From Vibrio hibernica (GTDB lineage: Bacteria; Pseudomonadota; Gammaproteobacteria; Enterobacterales; Vibrionaceae): DNA of 42,160 nt. Both the position numbers and the translations under genes were made by a program. The notes beneath the pieces are model-generated. The model was not told where the DNA came from, made no database searches, and worked only from the letters and a program-made list of their open reading frames with translations. Numbering within the stretch: the first letter of the stretch is position 1; each line of letters opens with the position of its first letter. Below, one piece after another: positions 1 to 8,786 of the stretch. Where the stretch lies: contig NZ_VHKO01000024.1 of the NCBI RefSeq assembly GCF_015223435.1, positions 1 through 42,160 of the forward strand, in the 5' to 3' direction.

Positions 1-349
1 ACTTTTTCCACTCTCGCTCGCTCGAAAGCAAGCTGAAATCACTTTTTCCCCAGCGTGTTGCGATGGTGTTTAATTGATGCCTTGTCTTTATTAACGAGCT
101 AACAGCCGTATGGGAATTGGAGTTTGACTTTTTCTTTTGCCATTGCATCAGCGCATAGAGGTAAGACTGAATATCGTGGCGATACTTCTCACCAATATGC
201 CCAAAAGAGATTGTTTTTCTGATCTGGTTCAGGGCGTGGAAATCCCACTCTGCATCAAAGACACGAGAAACACCTTTCCCGTCAGAGTCAAACGTCAAAT
301 ACGGGTTTTCAACAAGTTCTTGGCGAAGCTGTATAAGCTTTTCAGACAT
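1..349 (-). CDS. Third gene of tyrosine-recombinase trio (5' part only)
   Basis: An open frame starts at ATG 349 and runs off the window edge, giving 116 residues with no stop. A purine-rich GGGGTAA sits just before the start, and only 4 bases separate it from the stop of the gene upstream, so the two are surely co-transcribed. The visible part begins MSEKLIQLRQELVENP and looks like an N-terminal arm or core-binding segment. The catalytic domain would lie outside the window, so the recombinase assignment rests on its place as third member of a coupled integrase operon. Trios of this kind are known from GInt islands (ginABC) and RIT elements; I infer the former because the first two proteins are over 500 residues. 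Confidence 0.6.
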   Translation of the reverse strand, partial: MSEKLIQLRQELVENPYLTFDSDGKGVSRVFDAEWDFHALNQIRKTISFGHIGEKYRHDIQSYLYALMQWQKKKSNSNSHTAVSSLIKTRHQLNTIATRWGKSDFSLLSSEREWKK

Positions 350-353
350 AAAA

Positions 354-2216
354 TTACCCCTTAAAGAATTGGCTTGCGCTAGCTCGATCTTGATAAAGCG
401 GGTGGTACTCACCGTCATCCACTTTCTGTTTTGCTTGAGCGTAGTTTTTAGGTGCTTTCTGTTTCAGCCTGAGAAGGACTTTTTTCAACATCCCCTCCAC
501 CACAAAATACTCATCCTTCGGTGCGGAATTACTTGCCACCATTTCTTTGAGGTCTTCGATTTGTTCTAAAAATGACAGCATCAACCAGATATCATTTTCT
601 GACGCCACCAATTTATGGCTGTCACAATCAAAGCAAGCAAGAAAATCCGTGCAACGCCCCGTATCTTTCGAAAAATAGATGCCCAACTGCTTCATGCGCC
701 TTGCTTCCGCAATAAGCTTCTCTGGTGTTGCCCCTGCGCATTTGATGCCACTGGGCGTTGTCATTAATGGCTGCTCTTTGCTTTCACGGCTGCGCAAATT
801 CTTATAATCATAATCTGACAAAATATCACTATGCATCGCCTTTGCACCCTCGATGGCTTTGCCAATCTCCTCCCCCTTGGCAATAGCGTATTGTGCACCC
901 ATCGTGGCATTAAGGTTGTTATCATGGTCTGCCTGAACACCACTAGAGTAGCGTTGGGCGACAACATTTATGTCATTATTCAGCCCCTGTGACACAAGGA
1001 AGATATCCTCAGTGACTCGCATCAGTACATAAGATTTTGTCGCCCTGAATCGGCTTGTAGTAACCGTTAAGCCAGTTATCTTCTCAATCTGAGCATTGAT
1101 GAGGCCAATATTTGAACCATGGTTATTGAAAGTCCAAACCTCACCATTGATATTAAAGAAAGGGCAAAGCGGTAGCTCATTTGACAGCGGGATACCCAGT
1201 GATTGGTACATCACTTTAGACGTTTTAAGCCATCGAGTAACTAGCACCTTGGTTCGCTGGCTAAAGCCAGCGCTATTATCCAAACTCTTATAGCCTGCCC
1301 TGAACTTCTCACCGTCAAAAACAAACCGCCCACTGCCAATACTCTTAAATGAAACGTCCTTGTGACACACATTAGCGAGCACCGATGTATTCATGCCTGT
1401 CAGCATTGAGAACACGAAAAACCAATTGCGTGATGCCTGATTATAAAATACCTGCCGATGAAGTTGCTCAAGTGGAAGCGGGCTGTCCTTTATTGTCCCA
1501 GCTTGATGTTTCATGCACTGCTTGAAGCCCCTTTTCTTGTCAGCAATTTGCCTTAATGTCCAGCCATTACGCTTTGCTTGTTCATCAAACCGCTCTTCAT
1601 CAAAGAACGGATGAATATCTAGCAACTCATTGTTCTCAACCGCTTCCTGAAAGGCCACAGCGCCTTTAACCAATATTTTGGATAACGGCTTCAGCTCTGT
1701 TTCCACATGAAACGCTTTATTTGCAGCCAAAGGGCGTGCTGCAACTTCTGGCAGCGTCTTGAGGTCAGATTCTCGATTCCACAGCCTTAATAGGACAGAT
1801 AAGCTGAGTTGAATTTGGTGAGCTTTTGATACCTGCACACCTTTTTCGCATAATTTATTGAAGTGCTTTAAGCAATCAATCATGACGGCATTAGTAAAAG
1901 GGTCACCTTGATAATGAATGCCGTCAAGATATTGGAAGTAGATTACAAGCCCAGAAAAATAATTCTGCTTTGACCTGTTTTCAGGTAAGGGGTTTAGCCT
2001 TTGGTGAACGTCCCTGACGATATCATCCCGGTTTGCCAATACGCCATTACCCGATTTTATTTGCTTTACTGTCGGCACGTTACGGTAGCGTAGGCGGTGA
2101 GTGTAGGCTTTCTTTCCATTGCCAGAATCTAATACCATATCTTCAAAACGAAGTGGAATAATAGGTGCGCTGCTCTTCTCTATCGTAATTTTGGTACGCT
2201 TACGCCCTTGCATCAT
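354..2216 (-). CDS. Tyrosine recombinase-like protein with degenerate active site, second of trio
   Basis: This 620-residue protein is the middle gene of the integrase trio. Its start overlaps the previous stop in an ATGA arrangement, so translation is coupled; a second ATG follows at once. The C-terminal half has the tyrosine recombinase layout, but the box I arginine is replaced (LTGMNTSVLA in place of the usual TGLR) and the box II His-x-x-Arg reads SRFR. The arginine of box II and a candidate nucleophile tyrosine (VVAQRYSSG) remain. A cysteine/histidine cluster near residues 545-560 (CTDFLACFDCDSH) resembles a zinc-binding tail found in large integrase-like proteins. It could be a structural or accessory partner of the first recombinase. 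I am fairly sure of the family and unsure of any catalytic activity. Confidence 0.75.
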   Translation of the reverse strand: MMQGRKRTKITIEKSSAPIIPLRFEDMVLDSGNGKKAYTHRLRYRNVPTVKQIKSGNGVLANRDDIVRDVHQRLNPLPENRSKQNYFSGLVIYFQYLDGIHYQGDPFTNAVMIDCLKHFNKLCEKGVQVSKAHQIQLSLSVLLRLWNRESDLKTLPEVAARPLAANKAFHVETELKPLSKILVKGAVAFQEAVENNELLDIHPFFDEERFDEQAKRNGWTLRQIADKKRGFKQCMKHQAGTIKDSPLPLEQLHRQVFYNQASRNWFFVFSMLTGMNTSVLANVCHKDVSFKSIGSGRFVFDGEKFRAGYKSLDNSAGFSQRTKVLVTRWLKTSKVMYQSLGIPLSNELPLCPFFNINGEVWTFNNHGSNIGLINAQIEKITGLTVTTSRFRATKSYVLMRVTEDIFLVSQGLNNDINVVAQRYSSGVQADHDNNLNATMGAQYAIAKGEEIGKAIEGAKAMHSDILSDYDYKNLRSRESKEQPLMTTPSGIKCAGATPEKLIAEARRMKQLGIYFSKDTGRCTDFLACFDCDSHKLVASENDIWLMLSFLEQIEDLKEMVASNSAPKDEYFVVEGMLKKVLLRLKQKAPKNYAQAKQKVDDGEYHPLYQDRASASQFFKG

Positions 2217-3808
2217 ACTGCCGCCTCCAAGTCATCAAAAGCGCCAATATAGTCCAGTACGTCCTCGTAGATTTCATCGGCAGAGGGCATATCCTGTGCA
2301 ATTTTCAGGTACTCCATCGTCGTCGCCCTATCTTCATGGCCTAGCAACACTGACACCCTATCCAATGCATCATCGGGTGTGATTGACGGGTTGCCATGCT
2401 CATCCTTTTTATTTAAAAGGTGGCGGAATACATTCACGGCAAATGTTGAACGCAGATTATGTATAGAGCCGACAATAGGCTGGTCAAGACCTTGGGTTAG
2501 GTTTGCTGTGTTACGTATTTCCACCCAGCGCCCAGTAAAGTCTTGTAACCGCTTAAACATCGGTTTCCCGGACTGGGTAATAAACAGGTATTCCAGTTCA
2601 GGGTTGATTGCATCATCACCCTCAAAGAAATGCGTATTACCTGCCTCAGCCTGCTCCTTGCACCATGCTTTGAATTTCTCAAGGCGCTTTTGATACCTAT
2701 CAGACTGCAAGTAATCGTAAAGCATCTTCATCAATGTGACGGGGATAATGGTTTCGCGGCTTTTATTGTTTTCTGCGAAGCCCTCAGCCGTCTTTGTGAG
2801 TGACTGATACTTATCACCGACACCCAAGTCCATAACAGGCTTTTTAAACACCTCTTTGCCATCCTGAATCATGGTCTCAGGATTAACTATCTGCCCTAAA
2901 TGAAGGCTCGCTGCTTCCTCACGGCGTAACCCTGTATTGCGGCAAATCATTGGGTGTAGGCAAAACTCAATAGGCAGTGAATGCAGTTTATTATTGTCAC
3001 CATGACGAACTACCCTACGGGACTTCATTAATATGTTTTGCAGGATGTTCCATTCATTATTAGTAAACGGCTTTAGATCACGGCGCAAGTTGCTGAGGTT
3101 TGTGCCGCCACTGCGTGATGACTTAGAAAACTTAATCCGCATATCCGTCGTATGTACCTGCTTACGTTGGTAAGCTTTCATACTGGATGCAGATGCTGCG
3201 AAATGGATATTCACTGTCTCAAACTGGAAGGGAGGGTTATTAAAGCGGATACCTTGGCGAAGACAGTGTTTGTAGAAACCAACAACACTACTGATATATT
3301 GCCTAGCCGTTGTTTTAGCCAATACGCCATTAATAGCGAGCTGCTTTATTCCATCTCGATATTGGTATGTTACCCGTTCTTGTTTGTTGCGAGGAAAGAT
3401 ACTCCATTCTGGACGGGGGTCATCATAGAGAGGGTCAAAGTCCCCTTCATCGTATTCAGCATCCCACTCTGCCTGTTTGTCCAGTATGAAGCTGAAGTAA
3501 TGGGCAAGCCCCTGTGCATCTGTACCAAGCTCAAGCACGCCATCATCGATTACTTTCGACAATAAGAACTCATTGACCATGTCTAATGGCTGGTAGCTGA
3601 TTAGGTTGTCTTTGTCGTCATACCCAGCGATATAGAGTAAGGGAAGTTTCTTGATTAGGAACATATTACCATTGGCACGGTAGGTAACCTGAGGTTCGCC
3701 ATTCTCATCAATGGATACCAATGGTTTCTCGTAAACGAAGTTAGGGATAGATGAAATCTCTACCTCTTTTCGTATGACCTTTTTCTGATTTTCATCGTTA
3801 TCTGACAT
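2213..3808 (-). CDS. Tyrosine recombinase (integrase), first of trio
   Basis: This is a large tyrosine site-specific recombinase with a complete active site: box I arginine in NTGLRREEAASL, box II His-x-x-Arg in HNLRSTFA, a following LGHEDRATT and the nucleophile tyrosine in TMEYLKIA. It should cut and rejoin DNA at the ends of the element. I chose ATG 3808 because GAGG lies 6 bases upstream, giving 531 residues; the frame stays open to 3829, but those codons lie inside the inverted repeat just upstream. It is the promoter-proximal gene of the trio and the gene nearest the chromosomal junction. GInt islands carry ginA at this position; the match is by architecture only. Confidence 0.85.
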   Translation of the reverse strand: MSDNDENQKKVIRKEVEISSIPNFVYEKPLVSIDENGEPQVTYRANGNMFLIKKLPLLYIAGYDDKDNLISYQPLDMVNEFLLSKVIDDGVLELGTDAQGLAHYFSFILDKQAEWDAEYDEGDFDPLYDDPRPEWSIFPRNKQERVTYQYRDGIKQLAINGVLAKTTARQYISSVVGFYKHCLRQGIRFNNPPFQFETVNIHFAASASSMKAYQRKQVHTTDMRIKFSKSSRSGGTNLSNLRRDLKPFTNNEWNILQNILMKSRRVVRHGDNNKLHSLPIEFCLHPMICRNTGLRREEAASLHLGQIVNPETMIQDGKEVFKKPVMDLGVGDKYQSLTKTAEGFAENNKSRETIIPVTLMKMLYDYLQSDRYQKRLEKFKAWCKEQAEAGNTHFFEGDDAINPELEYLFITQSGKPMFKRLQDFTGRWVEIRNTANLTQGLDQPIVGSIHNLRSTFAVNVFRHLLNKKDEHGNPSITPDDALDRVSVLLGHEDRATTMEYLKIAQDMPSADEIYEDVLDYIGAFDDLEAAV

Positions 3809-3817
3809 ACTAAACCT

Positions 3818-3850
3818 CATGCTGTACATACAATCAGTATATACAGCATT
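3818..3850. repeat. Imperfect inverted repeat resembling a recombinase core site at the element end
   Basis: Two 13-base arms (3818-3830 and 3838-3850) match as inverted copies with two mismatches around a 7-base spacer, CAATCAG. The inner ten bases read GCTGTACATA and TATATACAGC. This is the geometry of a tyrosine-recombinase crossover site. It lies between the first integrase gene and the 3' end of an intact ycgN, where an attachment site would be expected. The integrase promoter may also overlap it. The other element end is outside the window, so the repeated att sequence cannot be checked. Confidence 0.5.
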
Positions 3851-3864
3851 CTCAACTTTGAAAG

Positions 3865-4317
3865 TTAATTATGAGGCTTTAGTCTATCAGGTAAGTTTTG
3901 AATATGGTCTTCCCAGTCGATCACATCAATTTCATACACTACTTTATTACGCACACTTTCACCTGCGGCGTGCATGGCAGATTTTGATCCGGTGATCAAT
4001 GGATGCCATTCTGGAAGTGGTTTATCTTCAGCTAATAAGCGGTATGAGCACGTTTCTGGTAGCCAGTTAAACTCATCAATTTTATCGCGCGTTAATTTCA
4101 GGCACTCTTCACCAGATTCAAAACGATTAGGATAATCTTTACACCCGCAGGTCTTACTATTTAACCAACTACAAGCCACATTGGTGTAATACACTTCATC
4201 GCTGTCTTCATCCATCAACTTATGCAAGCAACATTTACCACAACCATCGCACAGAGATTCCCACTCTTGTTCGGTCATTTGTTGTAAAGTTTTACTTTGC
4301 CAGAATGGAACTGTCAT
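3865..4317 (-). CDS. ycgN: UPF0260 family cysteine-cluster protein YcgN
   Basis: At 150 residues it matches the length and sequence pattern of E. coli YcgN: [25 protein letters not shown] at the start, then a C-rich stretch and [18 protein letters not shown]. The eight or so cysteines point to metal binding; the family is grouped with putative zinc- or iron-chelating CxxCxxCC proteins, and no reaction is established. I chose ATG 4317 because AGG lies 8 bases upstream and the resulting N-terminus fits the family; a TTG at 4332 is also in frame. The gene is intact although a mobile element begins just past its stop codon. It is divergent from another cysteine-cluster gene, ykgJ. Confidence 0.88.
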   Translation of the reverse strand: MTVPFWQSKTLQQMTEQEWESLCDGCGKCCLHKLMDEDSDEVYYTNVACSWLNSKTCGCKDYPNRFESGEECLKLTRDKIDEFNWLPETCSYRLLAEDKPLPEWHPLITGSKSAMHAAGESVRNKVVYEIDVIDWEDHIQNLPDRLKPHN

Positions 4318-4490
4318 GATAATTGCCTGCAAGCTAATGATTCAGGTATTTAACCTGATTCGAGGTATTTTTAAAAAATAGAGAGGCTGCGTTTTATACG
4401 CTCATTTGTGGTAAACATCAAGTTAGGCTAGGTTAACTTGGCCTCTTTTGCTATTATCTGCGCCCAATTTTATTGATTCAGGTATAAGAA

Positions 4491-4739
4491 ATGGACTGTC
4501 GCTTAGGTTGTGGAGCCTGTTGTATCGCCCCTAGCATATCATCCTCTATTCCCGGAATGCCTAATGGTAAACCGGCGGGTGTACGCTGTGTTCAATTAAA
4601 TGACGATAACTTATGCCAACTATTTGGTAAGCCTGAACGCCCTGCCGTTTGTCATCAATTTAAAGCGGATAAAGAAATTTGTGGTAATGATTCTATGCAA
4701 GCAATACAAATCATTACCGAATTAGAACTTATGACATAA
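4491..4739 (+). CDS. YkgJ family cysteine-cluster protein
   Basis: This 82-residue protein begins MDCRLGCGACC, the CxxxCxxCC signature of the YkgJ / zinc- or iron-chelating family, and has further cysteines in RCVQL, NLCQLFG, AVCHQF and EICGN. The conserved 'RPAVCHQFKAD' segment is typical of the family. The cellular function is not known; metal chelation is inferred from the cysteines. It is shorter than many family members but has both cysteine groups. It is transcribed away from ycgN across a 173-base gap that must hold both promoters, and it converges on recR with only 17 bases between the stops. Confidence 0.85.
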   Translation: MDCRLGCGACCIAPSISSSIPGMPNGKPAGVRCVQLNDDNLCQLFGKPERPAVCHQFKADKEICGNDSMQAIQIITELELMT

Positions 4740-4756
4740 TATTAACGTAACGGTCA

Positions 4757-5356
4757 CTACAACTTCAATCTGCCTAATAGCGAATGCGATAATGTGGTTC
4801 CATCAACCAATTCAAGTTCTCCGCCCATAGGAACACCATGTGCAATTCGACTCGCACTTACTTCATGAGCCTTGCAAAGCTGGGCTATATAATGGGCAGT
4901 CGCTTCACCTTCTACCGTTGGGTTTGTGGCTAAGATCACCTCAATAATATCACCTTGAGCAAGCCGATAATCCAGTAAATCTAATCCAATATCGCTTGGC
5001 CCAATCCCATCAAGTGGTGACAAGTGCCCCATTAAAACGAAATATCGTCCGGAAAACTGCCCTGTTGCTTCAATAGCAGCAATATCAGCTGGCGTTTCGA
5101 CTACGCACATTTGACCATTTACTTGGCGCTTAGGGTTAGTGCATATATGACAAGTATCTTGCTCTGTGAAGGTTCGGCACTGTGAACAATGACCAATTTC
5201 TGTCATCGCTTGCGATAAAGCTTCAGCCAGTTGCAAACCACCTTTACGGTTACGTTGCAATAAGTGAAAAGCCATACGTTGAGCAGATTTTGGGCCGACT
5301 CCCGGTAAGCAGCGAAGAGCTTCCATTAATTGTTCCAGCATACTACTTGTGCGCAT
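4757..5356 (-). CDS. recR: Recombination mediator RecR
   Basis: RecR acts with RecF and RecO to load RecA on gapped DNA in the RecFOR pathway. The 199 residues begin like E. coli RecR ([21 protein letters not shown]), where the helix-hairpin-helix lies. A four-cysteine zinc finger follows near residues 54-70 ([16 protein letters not shown]), then the Toprim domain ([13 protein letters not shown] and the [18 protein letters not shown] stretch). Start ATG 5356 is preceded by AGAGAGAG. It follows ybaB in the common ybaB-recR pair, but here a strong hairpin terminator lies between them, so recR may be partly uncoupled from ybaB transcription. Confidence 0.97.
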   Translation of the reverse strand: MRTSSMLEQLMEALRCLPGVGPKSAQRMAFHLLQRNRKGGLQLAEALSQAMTEIGHCSQCRTFTEQDTCHICTNPKRQVNGQMCVVETPADIAAIEATGQFSGRYFVLMGHLSPLDGIGPSDIGLDLLDYRLAQGDIIEVILATNPTVEGEATAHYIAQLCKAHEVSASRIAHGVPMGGELELVDGTTLSHSLLGRLKL

Positions 5357-5400
5357 TGGCTCTCTCTACATATCAGCTAGGGTTGAGATAATCTAAATGA

Positions 5401-5431
5401 AAAAAGCAAAGCGATAGTAGCTTTGCTTTTT
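5401..5431 (-). terminator. Intrinsic terminator between ybaB and recR
   Basis: A perfect 12-bp stem, AAAAAGCAAAGC (5401-5412) with GCTTTGCTTTTT (5420-5431), encloses a 7-base loop, and the RNA of either strand would end in a U-rich tail. On the minus strand it follows the ybaB stop by 40 bases. It probably attenuates rather than fully blocks transcription into recR. Confidence 0.75.
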
Positions 5432-5471
5432 TATAACAAAATGAAGCTATAACTTAAAATAAATCTATAGC

Positions 5472-5801
5472 TTAAAATGGCATTTTCATACCAGGTGGCA
5501 ATTGCATTCCACCGGTTACGCCAGCCATTTTTTCTTTTTGTGTTTCTTCAATACGACGGGCTGCATCATTAAAAGCGGCTGCAATCAGATCTTCAAGCAT
5601 ATCCTTGTCATCTTCCATCAAGCTTGGATCGATCTCAACACGACGAACGCTGTGACTACCTGTAATGGTTACTTTTACAAGCCCTGCGCCAGATTCACCA
5701 ACGATTTCCATATTGGCAATTTCTTCTTGAAGCTTTTGCATGCGATCTTGCATTTGCTGAGCTTGCTTCATCATATTGCCCATTCCACCTTTACCAAACA
5801 T
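5472..5801 (-). CDS. ybaB: Nucleoid-associated protein YbaB/EbfC
   Basis: This is a small DNA-binding protein of the YbaB/EbfC family that coats nucleoid DNA as a dimer. From ATG 5801 it has 109 residues, exactly the E. coli length, and starts [18 protein letters not shown]. The block [13 protein letters not shown] and the tail [11 protein letters not shown] are near identical to the family. The frame stays open to 5849, but the extra 16 residues are not family-like and ATG 5801 has a GAGAG ribosome site. It sits between dnaX and recR, the usual arrangement. Confidence 0.96.
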   Translation of the reverse strand: MFGKGGMGNMMKQAQQMQDRMQKLQEEIANMEIVGESGAGLVKVTITGSHSVRRVEIDPSLMEDDKDMLEDLIAAAFNDAARRIEETQKEKMAGVTGGMQLPPGMKMPF

Positions 5802-5912
5802 AGTCATCTCTCGTTTATAATGTTGAATATAGAAATATAGTTGGGTCAAAAAGAACGTATTTCAACCCAATAGAATAAGTTTCTTGCTCGTGCTAAGTCA
5901 ACCGCTTACCCA

Positions 5913-8093
5913 TCACACAGGCCGAACACTACTTGCCTCCAACTGTGCATTAAAGCGTTTTTGTAAAAACTGTACATTAGGATCGTCTTGCAAACTGGTA
6001 AAAGCCTGCTGCAATTTATCTTGATACAAACTTTCTCTTAATTCTAACGGTGTAACACCTTTTTCATCGATAATAACCTTGAGTTCACAGGCTTGCTGGA
6101 AATGCTGTGAGAGAGCATCCATCAATTCTTCTTGAGCTCGCTCGGTATTTAAGTGAGCTTGTTCAGATCGTAAATATAAAGTGATTTGATTATCTTGTTT
6201 GACGAAAACAGAATTTAATGCAAGTTGCTCAACCATTTTAGCTGTCGTCAGCTGTTGAATAACCGCCGTCCATGCATCTTTTTTGACTGATTCATCAAGT
6301 AATTTCTGAACCATCTCTGGCGTTTTTTCATGCTCTAAAGCTTGTTTAATCAGGGTAGGTGTTAGCTCTGTGTTATCCGTATTATTGGTAACGTGTATTT
6401 GCGTTGATTTCCATTGATATGGCTCATTATTATCAACTGATACTGGCTCACCCGCACCGGACATTGGCGTTCCATTTGAAGAGATTGGCGACCCCTGCAC
6501 CGCTTGAACCGCTGCCGCAGTATGTTTACTGGCAATACGTTCAAGGACGGAAGATGATGTTACATTCGCAGGCGACGCATTAGTCTTTTTTATACCAGAT
6601 GAACCTGTATCCTTAGGGGATTGACTCTCCCGCTTGCTACGTAATTGATGACGCAATCCTGTTAATGAGGCTGGCTTATTTTCAGTTTCTGGTGATGATG
6701 GTGCTGCATTAACTGGCCGTTCCGATGGCACGGTTTTAGTAGATGGTTGCCCAGTTCGAACTTGCTCTGGTGAAACGTGTGCAGGTATTGATTGCTCAGG
6801 CACTGCGTGATTTAGTGCTGGCGGCGCTTTATAATGATGCTCTTGAGGCGAAGTTGATGCCTGAGGAGCAAACTTCTGAGTCGACGGCTGAGCAGTGCTT
6901 GTTGTCGGCACTCTAGTCGCTGCAGGCTCTGACATTGATTTACTTTCCATCACCGGCAAAGTCATACTCTGAGACTGAGGCAAAGTAATCGGGTTTCCGC
7001 TCACAGCTGGTGCTGGTCGAAATGCCAACATGCGTAATACCAACATTTCAGCGGCCATTTTTTCTGTAGGCGCTAATGGTAGATCACCACGTCCTTTTAA
7101 TGCCATCTGGTAATATAGTTGCACATCTTGCGGGCTCAACGATTGGCTTAACAACTCCACTCGCTCTGCATCCGGCTGTTCTTTATTTAAAGTCGCAGGC
7201 AACGCTTGATACATAGCAATACGATGCAATTGAGCGCTTAATTCTTTAAGTAATCCGTCCCACGCAATACCATTAACGGCAAGCTGCTCTAAACAATCCA
7301 TTGCAACTTGGGGTTGTTTACTGCTAATTGCTTCCAGTAAATAAATCGCTTGCTCCGTATCAAGAGTGCCTAGCATATTGGCAACCGTTTGACTGTCAAT
7401 ATGCCCATTACCTAACGCGATCGCTTGATCGGACAAACTTAACGCATCACGCATACTGCCATCAGCTGCGTGAGAGATTAAACTCAGTGCTCGAGGTTCT
7501 GATGTGATCTTTTCTTCACCAAGCACATAATCGAGTTGTTGATGAATTTGATCTGAGTTAATCGGTTTTAGATGGAACTGTAGGCAACGCGATAAAATCG
7601 TAACGGGTAACTTTTGAGGATCCGTCGTTGCCAATAAGAACTTCACATATTCTGGCGGCTCTTCTAACGTTTTCAGTAAAGCATTAAAACTATGACGAGA
7701 GAGCATGTGAACTTCATCAATCAAGTACACTTTGAAACGACCACGAGCCGGTTTGTATTGAACGTTATCCAACAGCTCACGTGTGTCTTCGACTTTAGTA
7801 CGAGAGGCCGCATCGATTTCAAGTAAATCAACATGTCGGCCTTGGTCAATTTCCACACAGCAAGTACATACACCACAAGGATTATCGGTGATACCAGTTT
7901 CGCAATTAAGCCCTTTAGCAAATAAGCGACCAATAGAAGTCTTTCCCACTCCTCTTGTGCCACTAAACAAGTAAGCATGGTGGAGTCGATTTTGCTTTAA
8001 GGCATTTTCTAATGCGGTAATCACATGATCTTGGCCTATCACATGCTCAAATTTTGCAGGACGCCATTTCCGTGCTAATGCTAAATAACTCAT
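5913..8093 (-). CDS. dnaX: DNA polymerase III tau/gamma subunit
   Basis: DnaX is the AAA+ motor of the clamp loader; the full-length tau form also ties the loader to polymerase and DnaB helicase. The 726-residue protein has Walker A (GTRGVGKTS, about 45-53), a zinc module (CETGITDNPCGVCTCC), Walker B (LIDEVHM) and the SRC motif (LSRCLQF). A long Ser/Pro/Gln-rich linker spans about 375-560, then the tau-specific C-terminal domain. It is longer than E. coli tau (643), mainly in the linker. Start ATG 8093 has GGAA upstream. A slippery A AAA AAG heptamer inside the linker should make the short gamma form of 504 residues. It lies upstream of ybaB-recR as in E. coli. Confidence 0.97.
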   Translation of the reverse strand: MSYLALARKWRPAKFEHVIGQDHVITALENALKQNRLHHAYLFSGTRGVGKTSIGRLFAKGLNCETGITDNPCGVCTCCVEIDQGRHVDLLEIDAASRTKVEDTRELLDNVQYKPARGRFKVYLIDEVHMLSRHSFNALLKTLEEPPEYVKFLLATTDPQKLPVTILSRCLQFHLKPINSDQIHQQLDYVLGEEKITSEPRALSLISHAADGSMRDALSLSDQAIALGNGHIDSQTVANMLGTLDTEQAIYLLEAISSKQPQVAMDCLEQLAVNGIAWDGLLKELSAQLHRIAMYQALPATLNKEQPDAERVELLSQSLSPQDVQLYYQMALKGRGDLPLAPTEKMAAEMLVLRMLAFRPAPAVSGNPITLPQSQSMTLPVMESKSMSEPAATRVPTTSTAQPSTQKFAPQASTSPQEHHYKAPPALNHAVPEQSIPAHVSPEQVRTGQPSTKTVPSERPVNAAPSSPETENKPASLTGLRHQLRSKRESQSPKDTGSSGIKKTNASPANVTSSSVLERIASKHTAAAVQAVQGSPISSNGTPMSGAGEPVSVDNNEPYQWKSTQIHVTNNTDNTELTPTLIKQALEHEKTPEMVQKLLDESVKKDAWTAVIQQLTTAKMVEQLALNSVFVKQDNQITLYLRSEQAHLNTERAQEELMDALSQHFQQACELKVIIDEKGVTPLELRESLYQDKLQQAFTSLQDDPNVQFLQKRFNAQLEASSVRPV
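6585..6591 (-). promoter_or_regulatory. Programmed -1 frameshift site in dnaX
   Basis: The heptamer A AAA AAG is in the correct zero-frame phase (codons ATA AAA AAG ACT). A -1 slip makes the next codons GAC TAA, so translation stops after one more residue at codon 504. This is the same heptamer used in E. coli dnaX to make gamma, where the shift also adds a single acidic residue before a stop. A purine-rich AAGGA lies upstream as a possible stimulator; I see no strong downstream stem-loop. Confidence 0.75.
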
Positions 8094-8164
8094 TAATATT
8101 TCCGGTTGATTATGCTTGATGATGTAGATTCATTGATGCTTAACATTCAACGTGATGGGTACGA

Positions 8165-8716
8165 TCAATGTCCAGCAAATTGACAAATACTATAAACTTG
8201 TAAGCCTAAAGATTTAAGTTTAGCTTCACCACCAATTTCAGGAAGATTAATCACAAAAGCCGCATGCTCTACTTCACCACCTAATTGACGGATCAGTTTT
8301 ACGATTGCTTCAATTGTACCGCCAGTGGCGAGCAAATCATCCACAACTAACACTTTATCCCCAGCATTAATGGCATCAGTATGAATTTCTAGCACATCAG
8401 TGCCATATTCTAATTCATATGATTGAGAAACGGTTTTGCGAGGAAGCTTACCCGGCTTACGCACAGGAACAAAACCTAAGCCCAATTCCAAGGCAAGAGG
8501 CGCGCCAAATAAAAACCCACGAGCTTCTGTACCGACTATTTTAGTAAACCCCATTGACTGATACTTTTCGACTAACAATTGAATGGTCGCTTTATAAGCC
8601 TTTGGGTCTTCCATCAGGCTAGTCACATCCCGAAAGAGAATCCCTTTTTTAGGGTAGTCTGGAATAGTTTTAATGCTATTTTGGATTAATGCCAAAGTAT
8701 CGGTATCGGTAGTCAT
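8165..8716 (-). CDS. apt: Adenine phosphoribosyltransferase
   Basis: Apt salvages adenine to AMP using PRPP. From ATG 8716 it has 183 residues, the E. coli length, beginning [20 protein letters not shown]. Visible motifs are the family block [32 protein letters not shown], and the PRPP-binding loop [16 protein letters not shown]. Another in-frame ATG at 8761 has a clear AGGTGAG just upstream and would add 15 AT-rich codons; the shorter form fits family length and sequence, but the longer cannot be excluded. It stands alone between dnaX and ybaN on the minus strand. Confidence 0.95.
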   Translation of the reverse strand: MTTDTDTLALIQNSIKTIPDYPKKGILFRDVTSLMEDPKAYKATIQLLVEKYQSMGFTKIVGTEARGFLFGAPLALELGLGFVPVRKPGKLPRKTVSQSYELEYGTDVLEIHTDAINAGDKVLVVDDLLATGGTIEAIVKLIRQLGGEVEHAAFVINLPEIGGEAKLKSLGLQVYSICQFAGH

Positions 8717-8786
8717 ATTAAAATTCTTATTGGTTAAAAACTTGATGGCAGATTTTATCATCTCACCTACAGACAGTAATCATTTA

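Noticed and set aside
3152..3565. 137-codon plus-strand frame inside the first integrase gene
   Set aside because: It is antisense to a clear recombinase coding sequence, has no ribosome site and no recognisable motif.
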